DNA from: Taudactylus pleione
Lineage: Eukaryota; Chordata; Amphibia; Anura; Myobatrachidae
Assembly: GCA_031769625.1 (NCBI GenBank)
Contig: JAUIMM010000015.1
Location: forward strand, 30,162,501-30,226,500
Reading direction: 5' to 3'
Length of the DNA stretch: 64,000 nucleotides
Within the stretch, counting starts at the first letter, position 1. The number at the start of each line of letters is the position of its first letter. The notes under the pieces are model-generated. The model made no database searches. It saw nothing but the letters and a program-made list of their open reading frames with translations, and had not been told where the DNA came from. Of this stretch, positions 21,255-33,420 are shown piece by piece. A program made the translations under genes and the position numbers.

Positions 21255-21665
21255 AAAATGCGGATGGCCGGGAAGCTGTCTGACTAAATCCCGATGTCTA
21301 AATACCAACACGGGACTAAAGACAGGCATGGAAATCCCGACGCCCTTCTATATCCCGATGCCAGAATCTAGACAGACGACTTCCCGAACGAAGGTAAGCC
21401 GTGCAGTGTTAGCGCTTAGTCGCGAGGGTTAGTTTTAGGGACCCCTGGGGGGACTTAGGGTTAGGCACCACCCTGGGATGATTAGGTTTAGGCACTCCCG
21501 GGGGGAGGTTAGGGTTAGGCACCACTAAGGGAGGATTAGGGGGGGGGGGGGGAGAGGGGAGGGTCAGGGGACTTACCAGCCCCAGACGGGATTTTCAGCG
21601 TTCAGGCTTGCGGCGTCGGGATTTAGTCAGACAGCTTCCCGGTCGTCGGCATTTCATACCCAACC
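21255..21665. repeat. MITE with CCGGGAAGCTGTCTGAC ends and GGGTTAGG core
   Basis: The left part has CCGGGAAGCTGTCTGACTAA and the right part TTAGTCAGACAGCTTCCCGG, a 20 bp perfect inverted pair. Between them is GGGTTAGGCACC-type sequence and a G run at about 21540-21553. It is the same general class as 33005-33420. Confidence 0.75.
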
Positions 21666-21888
21666 CCTCCAGTCTATAGATTTCTAATATCCCTCATGAA
21701 AGTTTACATTTAGTTGTTACAGCCTGGCTTCTCTGCTGCTTCTGCTCCCTCTGTGTTCTCCCGTATGCTGCTCAGATAGAAAGTGAACACAAACACTTCC
21801 TCCAAGAACAGGGTTTCTGTTGTGGGGTTGCTACTGCCGAACGCATTGTCGGATCACACAGACAGTGATCTGGGGAATAACCTTAGCT
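21666..21888. other. No feature seen
   Basis: Ordinary sequence containing the left copy of the CCTTAGCT target duplication at its right edge (21881-21888). Confidence 0.4.
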
Positions 21889-22217
21889 CAGTGGTTCAGA
21901 AACTTTTTTGAATCACGGCGCACTTGAGTATCAGCATTTTTTTCCACAGCACCCCTGGGCCAAAAGTTTCTTATTGAGGATTCAGCAAAACTTCAATGTA
22001 GTAAATTGTGCTTATATGTCACCATTAGGATGTAGTAGTTGACAGGGCTGTGCTTCTTTTTTGTCCACATATTTTTTTAATTGGCAGTCACTAGCACTAG
22101 TTTTGCTTATCACACTGACTAAAATCATTTATTTGGTACTGGACCACCAACCCGAAACACCCTTGCAAGTGCCTGAGGCACCCCAGGGTGCCATGGTACA
22201 CAGTTTAGGAACCACTG
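21889..22217. repeat. hAT-like MITE, 8-bp TSD CCTTAGCT
   Basis: This 329 bp element starts CAGTGGTTCAGAAAC and ends GTTTAGGAACCACTG. CCTTAGCT is exact on both sides (21881-21888 and 22218-22225). An 8-bp duplication and CAGTGG ends are typical of hAT elements. No coding capacity. Confidence 0.9.
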
Positions 22218-22594
22218 CCTTAGCTTTTTACTTGCACCGCCCTTGCTGATGCCCACCCACAACTGGCACGCGGGACTCAGTCTTGCCAGCTCCATTTTGA
22301 GTCACCCTTGCTGGGCACCTATTGGCAGCCCCAATGGCCTATGCATCTACCGGTAGGAAAAGTAGGAAAGTATGCTTTAATGCTATATCGTTTCACATAT
22401 AAATCAACATTGTACTCTACTTGCATGATTCAAGAGTTGCACCCAAGTCAGTTTTCCAAAACTATATTATTTTTTAAGTAATGCACACACTCCACAGCGC
22501 ATGCACTTACAGGTACTTCTAAGTCAGACATATTGGACACAATATTTAACTTGCAGCTGGGTGGAAATGGAGCAAGTTTAGTGAGGTGTGTATA

Positions 22595-22974
22595 GGGCGC
22601 GATTCAGAGATGCATGGAAATCCCATAGCAACAGCGATTCCTTCACTTCTCACGTACAAAAGCAGGAACATCGGTCGCACATCAAACCTCTGAACAAACC
22701 TGTGCTGTCTCAGAAAGAGCATCTCGCCTAAGACTCCAGGGTCTCTACAGCTGCAAACAAATTTGCAGAGCCTTACTAGAAACACGCCCCGACATTTGTT
22801 TTTCTAGCCACCACCCATTACGTCCCCCAACCACCGACTACCTGTCACTCACTTTGCAAATAAATCCGCTCTGCTACTGCTATTGTTAATCCACCGCCAC
22901 GCGCATGTGCAGCGGCAAAAAATTTGCCCCTCTGAGTCGGACATCGAAATTGTGTGGACCTCTGAATCAGGCCC
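22595..22974. repeat. Harbinger-like MITE, TSD ATA
   Basis: This 380 bp element starts GGGCGCGATTCAGAG and ends CTCTGAATCAGGCCC, with ATA at 22592-22594 and 22975-22977. The interior is unlike the hairpin-chain copies. A further TCTGAATCGGCCCG end at about 23173-23188 suggests another degraded relative immediately to the right. Confidence 0.8.
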
Positions 22975-22977
22975 ATA

Positions 22978-23663
22978 GTTGGAACCGTGGACTATGCCCA
23001 GTTGTGTGTCATAGAGATCGGTCTGATTTCAGTCAGATCCCTTGCACCAGGCATAGGGCTGGTGCAAGTGTGGGGTGATAATGATGACGGCTATTTGAGC
23101 AAGCGTATCATAGGAGCAGTACAGTCGCATTGATGCATGCAATGAATATCTGCATTTCGTTCTATGCCCACAACTCTGAATCGGCCCGTGCAATGTTAAA
23201 GGATATAGAATAGGAGGAACAAAAATTTAATTATTCATAACTTTCAGGGATGAATAATGTAAAGATCCATTAGTGTCCTATCACATCCTCATTATAAGGA
23301 AAAAATGTACAATAAAAAAAATTTATGCTGTGCAATGACAGCAAAGTTGGATTGTTTATGACAGGATGCTTGTTATGGTCGGAAACACAAACTCTGGGAG
23401 TTGTAAACGATTTCAGTTTGGTGAGATTCAGAAGTAGGATCATGAGATGGACTTTTGGAGTAAGTCTATGATGGGCAACAGGCGAACCACCAAGCAGTCA
23501 CTTGCGGCCCCATGCTACTTACTGCTTTATTGTCAGATTTGTTTTATAATAGCTTGTAACAATTGATTAAAATGCCTGCTAACATGTTATTACAAAAAGG
23601 AGTCCCTCTCCTTTGATTATATGTATTGATCTGATTTATTACTGAAGTTTAAGGTTAATGTGC
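22978..23663. other. Possible degraded MITE, otherwise nothing seen
   Basis: CTTGCACCAG and CTGGTGCAAG near 23040-23070 form a short inverted pair, and a CTGAATCGGCCC-like end lies near 23175. The rest is unremarkable. Confidence 0.35.
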
Positions 23664-24480
23664 GGCCAGGGCCGCCATCAGGGGGGGACTGCCCAGACCC
23701 TGGCTGAACAGGGGGGGGGGGCCGCCGGCTCCTACCGCCACTGCCCAGCCTGCTGCAGCCCACACTACCCCGCCGCTGCCGACCCGGTCTCCATTAATTA
23801 GATGGAGGAGGAAGCTAAGGTCCGCTCGGACCGCTCCTCCACCAACGGGTGTGGTATAAGAGATCGACAGCAATTAGTTAGATAATGTCTAGATAGACAC
23901 CAGATGTTAGACAGGGAAAAAAGTCAGACACATTAAAGTTAGACATGTAAAAAGTTTGACAGCTTCAAAAGGTCGACAGGCTCAAAAGTTCGATATGAAA
24001 ATGGTCGACACAAAAATGGTCGATAATTATTATTTTTTGTTTTTTAGCCCTAATCTTCACCCTAACCCTAACCCTCCCCATGGTGCCTAACCCTAACCGT
24101 GGGGGTAAGTGCCTAACCCTCCAGTAAGTGCCTAACCCTAAAAACCAAACAAAAAAAATGTGTCAACAATTTTTCTGTCGATCTTTTTCATGTTGAACTT
24201 TTGACCCTGTTGATCTTTTGTACCTGTCAAACTTGTTACATGTCTAACTTTAGTGTGTCTGACTTTTGTCTGTGTCGAACTTTTATCCTTGTCTAACTAT
24301 TAACTGTCTAACATCTGGTGTCTATCTAGACATTGTCTAACTAAGGGAGAGGTCGGAGGAGCCGCAGATCGTGAAGAGCAGTGTCTGCCGGGGAAGAAGG
24401 AGAGAGGCAGCCAGGTAAGTGTGAAAAAGCGGGCAGGGTAAAGATGACTGTATTTAATACCGGGGGGGATTGTGAACTGC
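23664..24480. repeat. CAGGGCCGCCATCAGGG repeat split by a GTCGAC-type element
   Basis: The outer repeat has CAGGGCCGCCATCAGGGG at its left, a GACCCGGTCTCCATTAA block, and resumes at about 24346 with GGAGAGGTCGGAGGAGC. The inserted segment 23847-24345 matches the element at 20161-20685 from the same start (AACGGGTGTGGTATAAGAG) to GTCTAACTAA. Confidence 0.65.
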
Positions 24481-25845
24481 ACTGAATAGATAGCAGAGAC
24501 TATATTTAATACAGGGGGGGGGTGTAGGGGGAACAGGGGCAAACACAGGAATTCTAGAGGGGGTGTAGGGGGGCAGGGGCAAATGCAGGAATTCTAGAGG
24601 GGGGCTTCCCAGTGGTAAATGCAGGAAAGTGAGGGAAAGGGACACAATGCAGGCACATGGTGAAAAAAACATGGCCTTGGCGTAACCAAAACCGCTCTCA
24701 TTATTTCCTGTGTTATACAGTGGCAACTAGCCTAGTCAGAGTGACATCTATTTCTGCCCACAGGTAATAAGGAATTTCATTACTCATAAAGGCACAAGCT
24801 AATGATCCGCATGTGTCATACTGTGTCACTGGTAATTCCTAACTTTGCTATGTTGTACTACATTTATATTTTACTAATGCTACTTATTTATAGGTCACTA
24901 CAGGTCACTCAATCTTATTCATCATCTTCCAAACTTCCTAAAGGAGGATCCCTATAGCTTGTGCCTGTTAGCAGTGTAAATTTATCCATTTAATTTGACA
25001 GTATCCTCACGTTATGGCTGTATGTTGGTTTTTATCTCAGACTATGTTATAGCTATGCTATTATGGTTATTCTTTTTCTATACATTTTCTTTGTCTCAGT
25101 CTATTGATGGGGATGCATTTACTCAATTTTAAATATAGCTTATTGTTTGCATTACTGATACGAGTATTGTAACCATGCACTGTAAGTAAAACACACATTT
25201 AATTTTACCAGTATATGACAACTTACAATATGGCTCTATTTAAAAGTGTTGGATAGTCCCTTCTCTACATTTTCCCCCATCACCCATCATTCCATTAATA
25301 GTACTGTGCACGTTTGAATTTATTCAGATGTCATTTACATAATAATTATGGGAATATCTTTCAGCTTCATTTGTTTTAACTTCAACATAACCCACTGGGG
25401 GTATTGGAACTGCAGGAGTTTATGAGTTTGCTCATTGACATCTATTATACATATTACATTTAATGGCCACTCCTTTTGGTTTGTGCTATCAAGTACCTGC
25501 TAAATTTGTTTATACATCTGAGTGACATCACCCATTTATAGGATTCCCTGAGCAACACTTACCACTGTATAACTTGAGGAGCAAACACATTACAGTGAAC
25601 AAAGGCAAAGAGCGATTCACTCACTACTTTCCGCGCACCAACAGCGGATGCATGAAGGAGTAGTAAATATGCCTTGTTGCATTAAAAGGTCAGGGAGAAA
25701 ATTGTTTCACTGCTCTTCTGAGGACATGGACATTGCTGAACAGCTGATATGGTGCAAAGAACCATGTCATTCAGTATCTTTCAAAGTCAACGGCATGTAT
25801 AGATCGCTCATTTAAATAGAAAATCCTGTGACGTGACCGCGGTAA
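24481..25845. other. Low-repeat intronic sequence
   Basis: Apart from short G runs and a duplicated AGGAATTCTAGAGGGGG near 24548 and 24588, I see no structured repeat or exon. Confidence 0.4.
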
Positions 25846-26166
25846 AGCCGGGTACACACTAGACTGTTTAGTGTGTACCCGGCCTGACCTTGCTCGCGAT
25901 GGGACCCAGCGTACATACACACTTGCCAATGCTGGCAGCGACAGATCGACGGCAGGGGCCATGCTGCATTCGGCTGCAATGCCCCCCGGACGATATCACA
26001 CGTCGGACTTACATGTAGGTCCAACAGACGAGGCCACAGATGACGCACGGAAACGAGCATAGTCAGTGACATTGTCCGTAAACACTGGACAACTTAACAA
26101 ATTTGTCGTACCGATTGGTTGTTATCGGCAAATTTGTTTACAATGTCGTCTAGTTGGTACCCGGCA
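25846..26166. repeat. GGTACACAC-family element, TSD TAA
   Basis: The left end is AGCCGGGTACACACTAGAC and the right end GGTACCCGGCA. TAA flanks it (25843-25845 and 26167-26169). A terminal hairpin GGGTACACACTA/TAGTGTGTACCC lies at the left end. Confidence 0.8.
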
Positions 26167-26233
26167 TAATATTACAAGAACTTTCCCAGTATAAGACAAA
26201 TACAGGACCTTGATGTAAAAGCAGCAGCTCTTA

Positions 26234-26469
26234 TGCTGGGTACACACTAAACGATGTGTACCCAGCACATCTTGCTAACGAGTCGCGACCGGCATCGGCA
26301 AGTGCATGGCCCCCGCTGACGATATTGCCTGTCGAACCTGCATGCAGGTCCGACGGACAATGTCACTGACGAGCGGGAGCGAGCATCGTCAACAACACAG
26401 CCAGTACACAGTGGGCGAAGTGGACAATCGGGCGGATCAGACAACATATCGTCTAGTGTGTATCCGGCA
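26234..26469. repeat. GGTACACAC-family element, TSD TTA
   Basis: It starts TGCTGGGTACACACTAAAC and ends GTGTGTATCCGGCA, with TTA on both sides (26231-26233 and 26470-26472). It lies 65 bp from a sister copy. Confidence 0.8.
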
Positions 26470-26652
26470 TTAGATACAGTATTGCTGGATAAAGGTGACA
26501 TTTAGCTGACAAACGGGTATTAGAAAAATTAATCATAAGAAATTTTAAAAACAATTAAAATAATACATACAGTGTATATGTCATATTTAACAGATGATGC
26601 ACCCCATACAAAAACAAGCTTGGCATTCAGTGTGCCAACACCTCATGCCACA

Positions 26653-26654
<2 letters not shown>

Positions 26655-26704
<50 letters not shown>

Positions 26705-26710
26705 TTTTCT
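26655..26710. repeat. (TA)n then poly-T
   Basis: About 16 TA units are followed by a run of about 24 T residues. Confidence 0.95.
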
Positions 26711-26861
26711 TAAGAAATTATTGTGGGTAAATAACTTAATAGTAATAACAAACAACTAAACCTGGTGAAATCGTTTAGATGGAAATATTTACGGCAAATA
26801 TCAAGAGTGAGGAAAGACAAACAACACACTAGCACTGTAGTTACTGATCGGCTGTACTAAC

Positions 26862-27008
26862 CTGTAGCGCACTGTTGAGGAAGCAGCTATTCTGTCCTGG
26901 CTCATTACTCAGACCTTTGCTTGGAGCGATGGATATGGAATTGCGCGGTGTAAACATTTCATGCACACCTCCTCGACCAGTAGAAAAATAATTTCTCTTC
27001 CAGGACAT
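26862..27008 (-). CDS. usp54: USP54 first coding exon (start codon and Cys box)
   Basis: This 147-nt coding part encodes 49 residues starting [14 protein letters not shown] and ending SCFLNSALQ. The segment [18 protein letters not shown] is the Cys box of the USP catalytic domain, with the nucleophile position at Cys42. The start is chosen because vertebrate USP54 begins MSWKRNYF and is also 49 codons to this junction; one extra ATG lies directly upstream in frame. The donor is CTACAG|GTTAGT, phase 0, matching the acceptor of 3927-4019. USP53 is less similar in the N-terminal part. The frame is intact. Confidence 0.95.
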
Positions 27009-28489
27009 CATTGAGTGCAGTGCAAAATAAACGTGAATAAATACAATAAACGATTCAAATGATACTGAATCCAAAAAGTTGCTTTGTAGATCTCAAAGGT
27101 CTAAAACAGTCGACATGAACAAATAAATACAGAAATATTTCCTGCGGCTTTGCCCGTAAGTAACGAGCCGGGTGTAGAAGTGATGCTGATGTAGGAGTTG
27201 AAATACTTGAAAAGAAGGGTAAACGTGTTCCAAATAAATCCTTGAGGGAGATTCAGCAACAAGAATTCAAATACTGCAGATTATTATTAGCGGTCCAGAG
27301 AATGTGTTTACTAATGTCCAACACAAAGATGTATCTTGATCCCCTCCAGATCTCTGAACGGGGCGAGGCAGGGCAGGAACATAGAAGAAACAAGTGAAGA
27401 AAAATAACTTAAAAAGTAAATGTAAAAGACTGGAAGCAACTCCGACCCACACGCAGCACAGACGCTTCACAGGGGGGACTCTCAGTCATGTGAGAAGCAG
27501 CAGAGACAACTACAACTTGAGCAGGTTACAGCATGAAACTACAGGATTCTTTAGCTTTATTCCTATTCCACAACACTCCTAATAAACATGTTATAAAGAG
27601 CCGAGCTCATCTTGGCTTCTCTTCTTTATAACTGGAAATCCCAGGCAGCCGAGAAGTTTATATGCGAGAAGGAAAAATGCAAGGTGTTGCGTCACTTAAT
27701 TACAGAGCTGCATTGTTTAGTGGTGTACTGCCAAGTCTGGCAAATCTGACCTCCCACAGTAAACTCTCAGCCTGTGGAGAAGACGTTGTCAGGGGGGGTG
27801 GGGGAAAACGGTGACACGGAAGACTAAGGACTCTACTTAACAGATGCAATTAAATAATATTTAAGATGGTTAGGGAAAAGCCAGTGATTAATCTCACTTA
27901 ACAAAAGGTAATTGTAACAGATAATGTCGCTTCCTTATTCTTGATGCCAGAAAGCAAATCCGAAACAGTGTTCACTTCACTGAATTTGACAGCTGGTCGA
28001 GTGTAACTTGGTCTTGAACGTACTCCATGATTTTAAAGATTACTATCTGTACATACATCCCCTTCAATGAACAGGTTTGGTATCGATCAGTGCAAGATGC
28101 TTCCTGGGAATAGTAACAAAAGAAGGTTTTCTGCTCTTAAAGAGCATCCTCAAGATGTCCGGCACCTAATAAAGAAAAGAAAACAAACACGTTTCAAGCT
28201 CTGAGGAAGTAATAGGATAATTACAAACAAGTTTGTACAAGTTGTTTTTTTTAATAGTTATTGACTCAAAGTCTGCACCCTCCTGTGTTACATAACTACG
28301 TTCATCAAAACAAGTAAGATTCCCATTACCACAACTGAAAATACCTGTAGCAGCAGAAAGGAGGTAAAACCTGGCACAGCCATAGATCACCTGTTGCTGC
28401 TGCTGGCTACAACTACAATCATGTGATGTCAGTCGTGTGGGGGTTGTAATCCAGCTACAGGCACCCAAACACCTGCCTTACATCATATA
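27009..28489 (-). other. Probable USP54 5' untranslated or upstream sequence
   Basis: Directly upstream of the start codon on the minus strand and free of recognisable transposons. A possible acceptor, GACTGTTTTAG, lies near 27107, so a short 5' UTR piece could begin there. I cannot place a promoter or a further UTR exon with confidence. Confidence 0.4.
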
Positions 28490-28655
28490 TACTGGTAGAT
28501 TTTCTAAAATAGAAAAGAAGAGGTGCTGCCCATAGTAACCAATCAGATTATAGCTGTCATTTATCTATTATGTTCTAGAACATGATGGCTATATTCTGGT
28601 TGATATAGGCATCATCACCACTTTTCCTTCTTTAAAAAGTTTTAGTAAATGTACT
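28490..28655. repeat. Short MITE with TTTACTAAAA-like ends
   Basis: The two halves are imperfect inverted copies. GAAGAGGTGCTGCCCATAG and ATAGCTGTCATTTATC on the left pair with GATGGCTAT and CATCACCACTTTTCCTTC on the right, around a central GTTCTAGAAC palindrome. Confidence 0.65.
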
Positions 28656-29182
28656 CCTTGCTCTGTCAGAAATAGAGCAAGATTTGGCAAATTAGTTCAG
28701 ATTTATCTTATTGGCTATCCAAAAAACGTGAGAGCAGGATAGCCAATAGGAAGCAGTTTTTGAGATCCGAACATAACCAAGTAAAACCGAAGCACTCATC
28801 TGTAATTAGGATACAGTTCTACATTAATCTCTTAGAATATTTGACACCGAAAAAAAAGGAATGGGAGCAAGGTTTACATGAGGGAATAACGGAGGAGAAA
28901 GAAGTTAGTTCTTGGTTGGATGGCATCAGGTAATGCTCATATTGTGGCATAATGTATGTCACAAACTTGCATGACTTCTGTGAAAGTTTATACAAATGCA
29001 GGGGAACCAATCACAAACTGCCATTTTTTGACTGCGGCTTGTGGTTGGTTCTCCCACTCACACCTCCCTAATCAATTTTCAGTTGGGGCTGCAAGAGCAA
29101 TGGAGAACCAGCCGCAGTGACTCTAATTAGGGAATGGGGCACCTCCGTGAATAAATTAATTTGTAAGTAGTACTTCAGCTCA
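28656..29182. other. No feature seen
   Basis: An inverted pair, TTGGCTATCC/GGATAGCCAA, lies at about 28710-28747. Nothing else recognised. Confidence 0.4.
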
Positions 29183-29464
29183 TACTTGCTTATTCTCTCG
29201 GGAATGTCGGGAGCTTCCCAAAAATCATGTGCCGCTCCCTGCACCCCTCAAGAGCAGGCAAGTCCCCCAGATTGTCCGCCAACACCCCCCGCACCCGCAC
29301 ATGATAGTGGGGGGTTGGGGTGTGGGGGCGATGACGCGATTCAGTGCCCCACCCCCTGCTTTGTAATGCCAGTAATATTGGACCGCCCCTGCTCAGCCCA
29401 CTTCAGCTGCCCCCACCCTCCCTGTTGCACCGACCTGGCAACCCCAGAATGTCGGTAAGTATGC
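29183..29464. repeat. Decayed repeat with CATACTTGC / GTAAGTATG ends
   Basis: It starts CATACTTGCTTATTCTC and ends GAATGTCGGTAAGTATG, so the ends are inverted. The interior has GGGAGCTTCCC and a C-rich region. It matches a dispersed family I recall from anuran sequence. Confidence 0.55.
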
Positions 29465-29959
29465 TGCAGCGTGACATGCCTTTTCCATAATTAAGGTCTA
29501 CTTATCTGTTCTATGCTTTAAGTCATTCTTAACACAGATCGTTTACTGCGTCTTTTGAGTCTGCAAGCATCACTTGGCTACAACCACTGGTATATCACTA
29601 TCTTCCTGAGAATACATTGCATATTTATGTTAACAAAGAAGTTTGTATGTGCAGGGTACATAGTGAAAATTGTTTAAGATGCATTTTTAACATTTAAAAC
29701 ATAGTAATGACTGGTGGTTTGTCTGGGCTGCACCGGAAAATAACATTTACAAGGTTTCATAACATTTCTAAGATTTTATTTTAAGTACAAAAATAAAAAA
29801 TAAAATCAGTACTCAAACATGGTTTTATGGTTACTAAATTAGGACGGGTGTGAGTTTCATCAGAACAAAGAATTGCATTTTAAATACGTCATTGCTGTTA
29901 TTTAAAAGCATGAGTAATATTTTATTTGTTTGATTCCATACCTTAATATAAATGCACAG

Positions 29960-30160
29960 GGGTATATTTACTAAAGGTTGATTTTAATCTATTTTGATAT
30001 ACTTAAAATTGTTGGAATTCGATCAACATCGATGTTGTGTTTTTGGGGCTATATCACACATTTATTAACAGAATTTTTTCATTTATTTTTTTAAGTATTA
30101 GTAAATGTGTGATTTAGCCCCAGAAACACAATATCAACCACGTCGGCGCAGGGGTACGGA
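29960..30160. repeat. Imperfect inverted repeat
   Basis: TTTTTGGGGCTATATCACACATTTATTA on the left is matched by TAGTAAATGTGTGATTTAGCCCC on the right around an AT-rich loop. A nested ACAACATCGATGTTGT palindrome lies at about 30025-30041. It is probably a MITE, without resolved ends. Confidence 0.6.
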
Positions 30161-30339
30161 GCTGTAAAAACGACTGGAAAATGGCCACCGCGGGCATTTT
30201 CCCGTCGTATGCACAGTACAGGGAAAATGGCCGCCGTGGCCATTTTCCCAGTGACCTGCACATACTCTATAGACTCTGTGTGCACTCTAGTGCCCAGAGT
30301 CTATAACTCTGGTGTTGGCCGCGCACAGCTCAATACGCT

Positions 30340-30624
30340 GCCGGCCACCGGACAGAGAGGAGGGGGCCCGTGTCGGAGACTGCACACGGGCCCCCTCCTC
30401 TCTAGAAACGCCCCTATGCGGACCGGAGGGGCATATCGGGTACATTGTCTAGTGTGTATGCGCGCACCCACGGGTCATTAGCTACGTCGCCCGTAGGCTC
30501 TACAGGGGATGTCACCAAGGTGTCATGCTGCAGAATGCATCCCTTCCCCCTCCATCGGAAAGTATGTATGCACTTGCCGGATCAATATCGCCCTGGGTAC
30601 ACAACAGCTAATGTGCACCCAGCT
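30340..30624. repeat. GC-rich hairpin plus GGTACACAC-family remnant
   Basis: AGAGAGGAGGGGGCCCGTGT and ACACGGGCCCCCTCCTCTCT (about 30353-30403) are perfect 20 bp inverted arms. Right of this, CTAGTGTGTATGCG and GGGTACACAACAGC resemble the GGTACACAC family without a clear left end. Confidence 0.6.
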
Positions 30625-30627
30625 TTA

Positions 30628-31138
30628 GGCCGGGATGTACTAAGGTTGCAGTGACCATTCCGCCAGTCACTGCAACCTTAATAATTGCATATGTACTAAC
30701 ATATGCAATTAGTATTGCAAAGGACAGCTCTTGCGATAAGAGCTGCCCTTTGCGAAGCAGCCGACGCCGGGTGACGGGGTTTCCGTGGGAACCCGCCCCC
30801 TCCGAGCCACGGGAGCTTCCTGCTGGTCACCTGTGCAGGAAGCTCCGGGCTCCTCCTCCTCCCTGCACCCGTAAGAAGATTGGGAGGAGGAGGAGGCGGA
30901 GGACCCCGGAGCACAGGACGGCAAGCATGGAGAGCAGGTGAGTGGGGGCCAGCGCTGGGTGACGGCGAAGCGTCGGGTGGGGTAAGAAGCCCATGGGGTT
31001 CTATAGGGAAACTCCAGGTTTTTCTGGCGTTACCCCCACAACGAAAAAAGGGCGGTCGGGGCTTAGTACATATGGAAATGCGGTAAAAACTCAGAAAACA
31101 GGGTTTTTACAGCATTTTTCCTTTAGTACATCCCGGCC
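30628..31138. repeat. MITE with GGCCGGGATGTACTAA ends, TSD TTA
   Basis: This 511 bp element starts GGCCGGGATGTACTAA and ends TTTAGTACATCCCGGCC. TTA occurs on both sides (30625-30627 and 31139-31141). Internal hairpins include AAGGTTGCAGTGAC/GTCACTGCAACCTT and CAGCTCTTGCGATAAGAGCTG. The TTA duplication suggests PIF/Harbinger. Confidence 0.85.
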
Positions 31139-31603
31139 TTAGTCTTTATATTGTAATGGTTAAAAAAGAAAAGAGAAAAACACATCAAGATGTGTCAATA
31201 AAGTGGCCTTTTCATAACCATATAATCCAATTGGACAAATAATCCCATATAGAATTATACATTGTTAATTACAGATTGATAAACTGTGGAACTATGTCCT
31301 GAGCATTGTTGAATAGTAACACTTGGGAACAGTAAAAGTGGATAAACTGCCATCCCCATGTCCTGATATGACCAAATTACACCCCTTTAATGATAAGCCG
31401 CACCTCTTTCAGTTATTAAATATTGGGACTGCTTTGAGAAAATTGGGACTGTTGGTAGATGTAAGATGTTAGAAGAGGAGTAGCTCTGAAAACTCCTAAT
31501 TCTGCATGCAATGTAACAATGGCCACCATGATTACTACTGAAATGTCGACAGGTCACTACAGAAGGAAAAAGTTACTCAAAAAAAAAAACAGTGACTTAA
31601 TAC

Positions 31604-31609
31604 TTTAAA

Positions 31610-31653
<44 letters not shown>
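31604..31653. repeat. Poly-A then (TA)n
   Basis: About 12 A residues followed by about 17 TA units. Confidence 0.9.
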
Positions 31654-31655
<2 letters not shown>

Positions 31656-33004
31656 TCTAAAAAGGAAGAGTAAGGTGCTTCTTGGAGCAACCGATCAGTT
31701 CACACATTTTTCTCTCCCGGAGCTACACACAGGTTTGTAAAGCTGCTTTGTCTGAAGGAGACACTGCAGGGACATGCAGGGTGTCTGAACGGACATGTCA
31801 GGTGTTTCAATGGGACTGTGCAATGTTTGATGGCATACAGTAAAGTTTAAGAAGCATAAAAGGGGCATGTAAGTGGAGAGAATGGGAAATAATTATTACA
31901 TATAATACTATACACATTAGTACCCATAAATTATAATACGCCACGCAGAATTAGCGTCGTGTCTAAAACGTTGTCCTTCTAAACTAAAAAGTGTGCCCTC
32001 CTCAGCTGTCAGCGCACTTCCCAAAAACATTCTAGAGTGAACACTAAATAAACATATCCCAGTGGCTGACCACCATCTGTAAACACTACTCAAGTTCGGA
32101 GATCAAAGTCACGACCTCAAACAGTCCTGGTAATCTACCTGTAACATGTACACTCTTCAAATAAATATAGTGCTCAGAAATGTTCCTGTATTAGTTACTA
32201 TTTGTATATTTGATCTCCAACGTTAACGCATTCTTCCGATACATACGGTAAATATTAAGATACACAAGTTACAGCAGGAAAACCTCGCTGATCACGGTCA
32301 TTCTGACAAAAGAGAGCAAGAACATTTTGCAGAAGAAATAAAACCTTAAACAGAAGACAAATAATTTTAGATTAAGCTAACTCACAAAGAAAGAATTCAT
32401 ACACCTCCCTATTTCTCTGTGGATCGATAATTCTGTCAGTAGTATATAAACCTCAAATGAGTTCTCAAGGAGAGAATTACTATAATGGAATGCCCTGTAC
32501 AGCAACAAACTTTAGGAACATCAAGCAGCAGATGTCTGTGTTTCAAAACACAAAGGGAGTTTTGTATTCTGCATGGAGAGCTTTGTAGAGCATGGTACAC
32601 ACTGCAGAACAGGACAAGACACAGTGTCATTTCAGCAATACACTGCTTAATCAGGCTGTACTGGTTAGTACAGAAATGTGTTACTATGATTAAAGAAAAA
32701 AAATATATCCATGAATCCTTTATAAAGGAGATGACACAATATTATGTAAGGTAAGCCATTCGTAGGTGGTTTCAAAGAGCTCAGTGGAAATACCAGTTAG
32801 CATTGTAACACTTATACAAAGCGGGTGTAACACAGAAAGATTTAACTTGTCAATTCCTCATAACCACAGCCCATCACCTGTCAATTGCTTAGAATATAAA
32901 GGCGTACAATATTAGGATTAACCTAATGAATCTACTTTAGGATTTGTCTAGTTGTTAAATAGAGGAGTTACTGTCCATAATATGGTGTGTGGGTGGTAAT
33001 CCGG
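31654..33004. other. Low-repeat sequence
   Basis: No terminal repeats, arrays or coding similarity recognised. Base composition is ordinary. Confidence 0.4.
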
Positions 33005-33420
33005 GATGTAGTTTATAGACCAGCGGACTAAATGCCGACGGTCTATATCCCGACAGAAGAAGCCAGATGGGGGATTTAAGATAGGCGTTGAAATACCGAC
33101 CACAGCCCGAACTAGTTAAAGCCCGGGGCATCCTTAGCATTAGCCGCGGGGGGGGGGGGGGGGGGGATGGGTTAGGTTTAGGGAGTGTATCGGGGTTGGG
33201 GGTTTTTTTTTTGGGGGGGGGGAGGTTAGGGTTACACACCCCTAGGGGGGAGGGTTAGGTTTAGGCACCCCCTCTGGAGGGTTAAGTTTAGGCACCCCTG
33301 GGGGGGACTTAGGGTCAGGCACTACCCCAGGGGTTTTAGGGTTAGGTACCCCTAATGGAGGGTAAGGGTACTTAGTCGGACTTCTCCTGTCTGGATTTGA
33401 ACCGGCGGCTGTTTCTTACC
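33005..33420. repeat. GGGTTAGG-core MITE with long G runs
   Basis: The ends contain GACTAAATGCCGACGG and CTTAGTCGGACTTC. The core repeats GGGTTAGG/GTTTAGGCACCCC and includes a run of about 17 G at 33150-33168 and a T8/G8 tract near 33203-33222. Related to 21255-21665 and 57700-58190. Confidence 0.65.

Noticed and set aside
32040..32160. 5S rRNA-like segment
   Set aside because: A GTGGCTGACCACC-like start and GTTCGGAGATCAAAG look superficially similar, but the conserved internal control region is not present.
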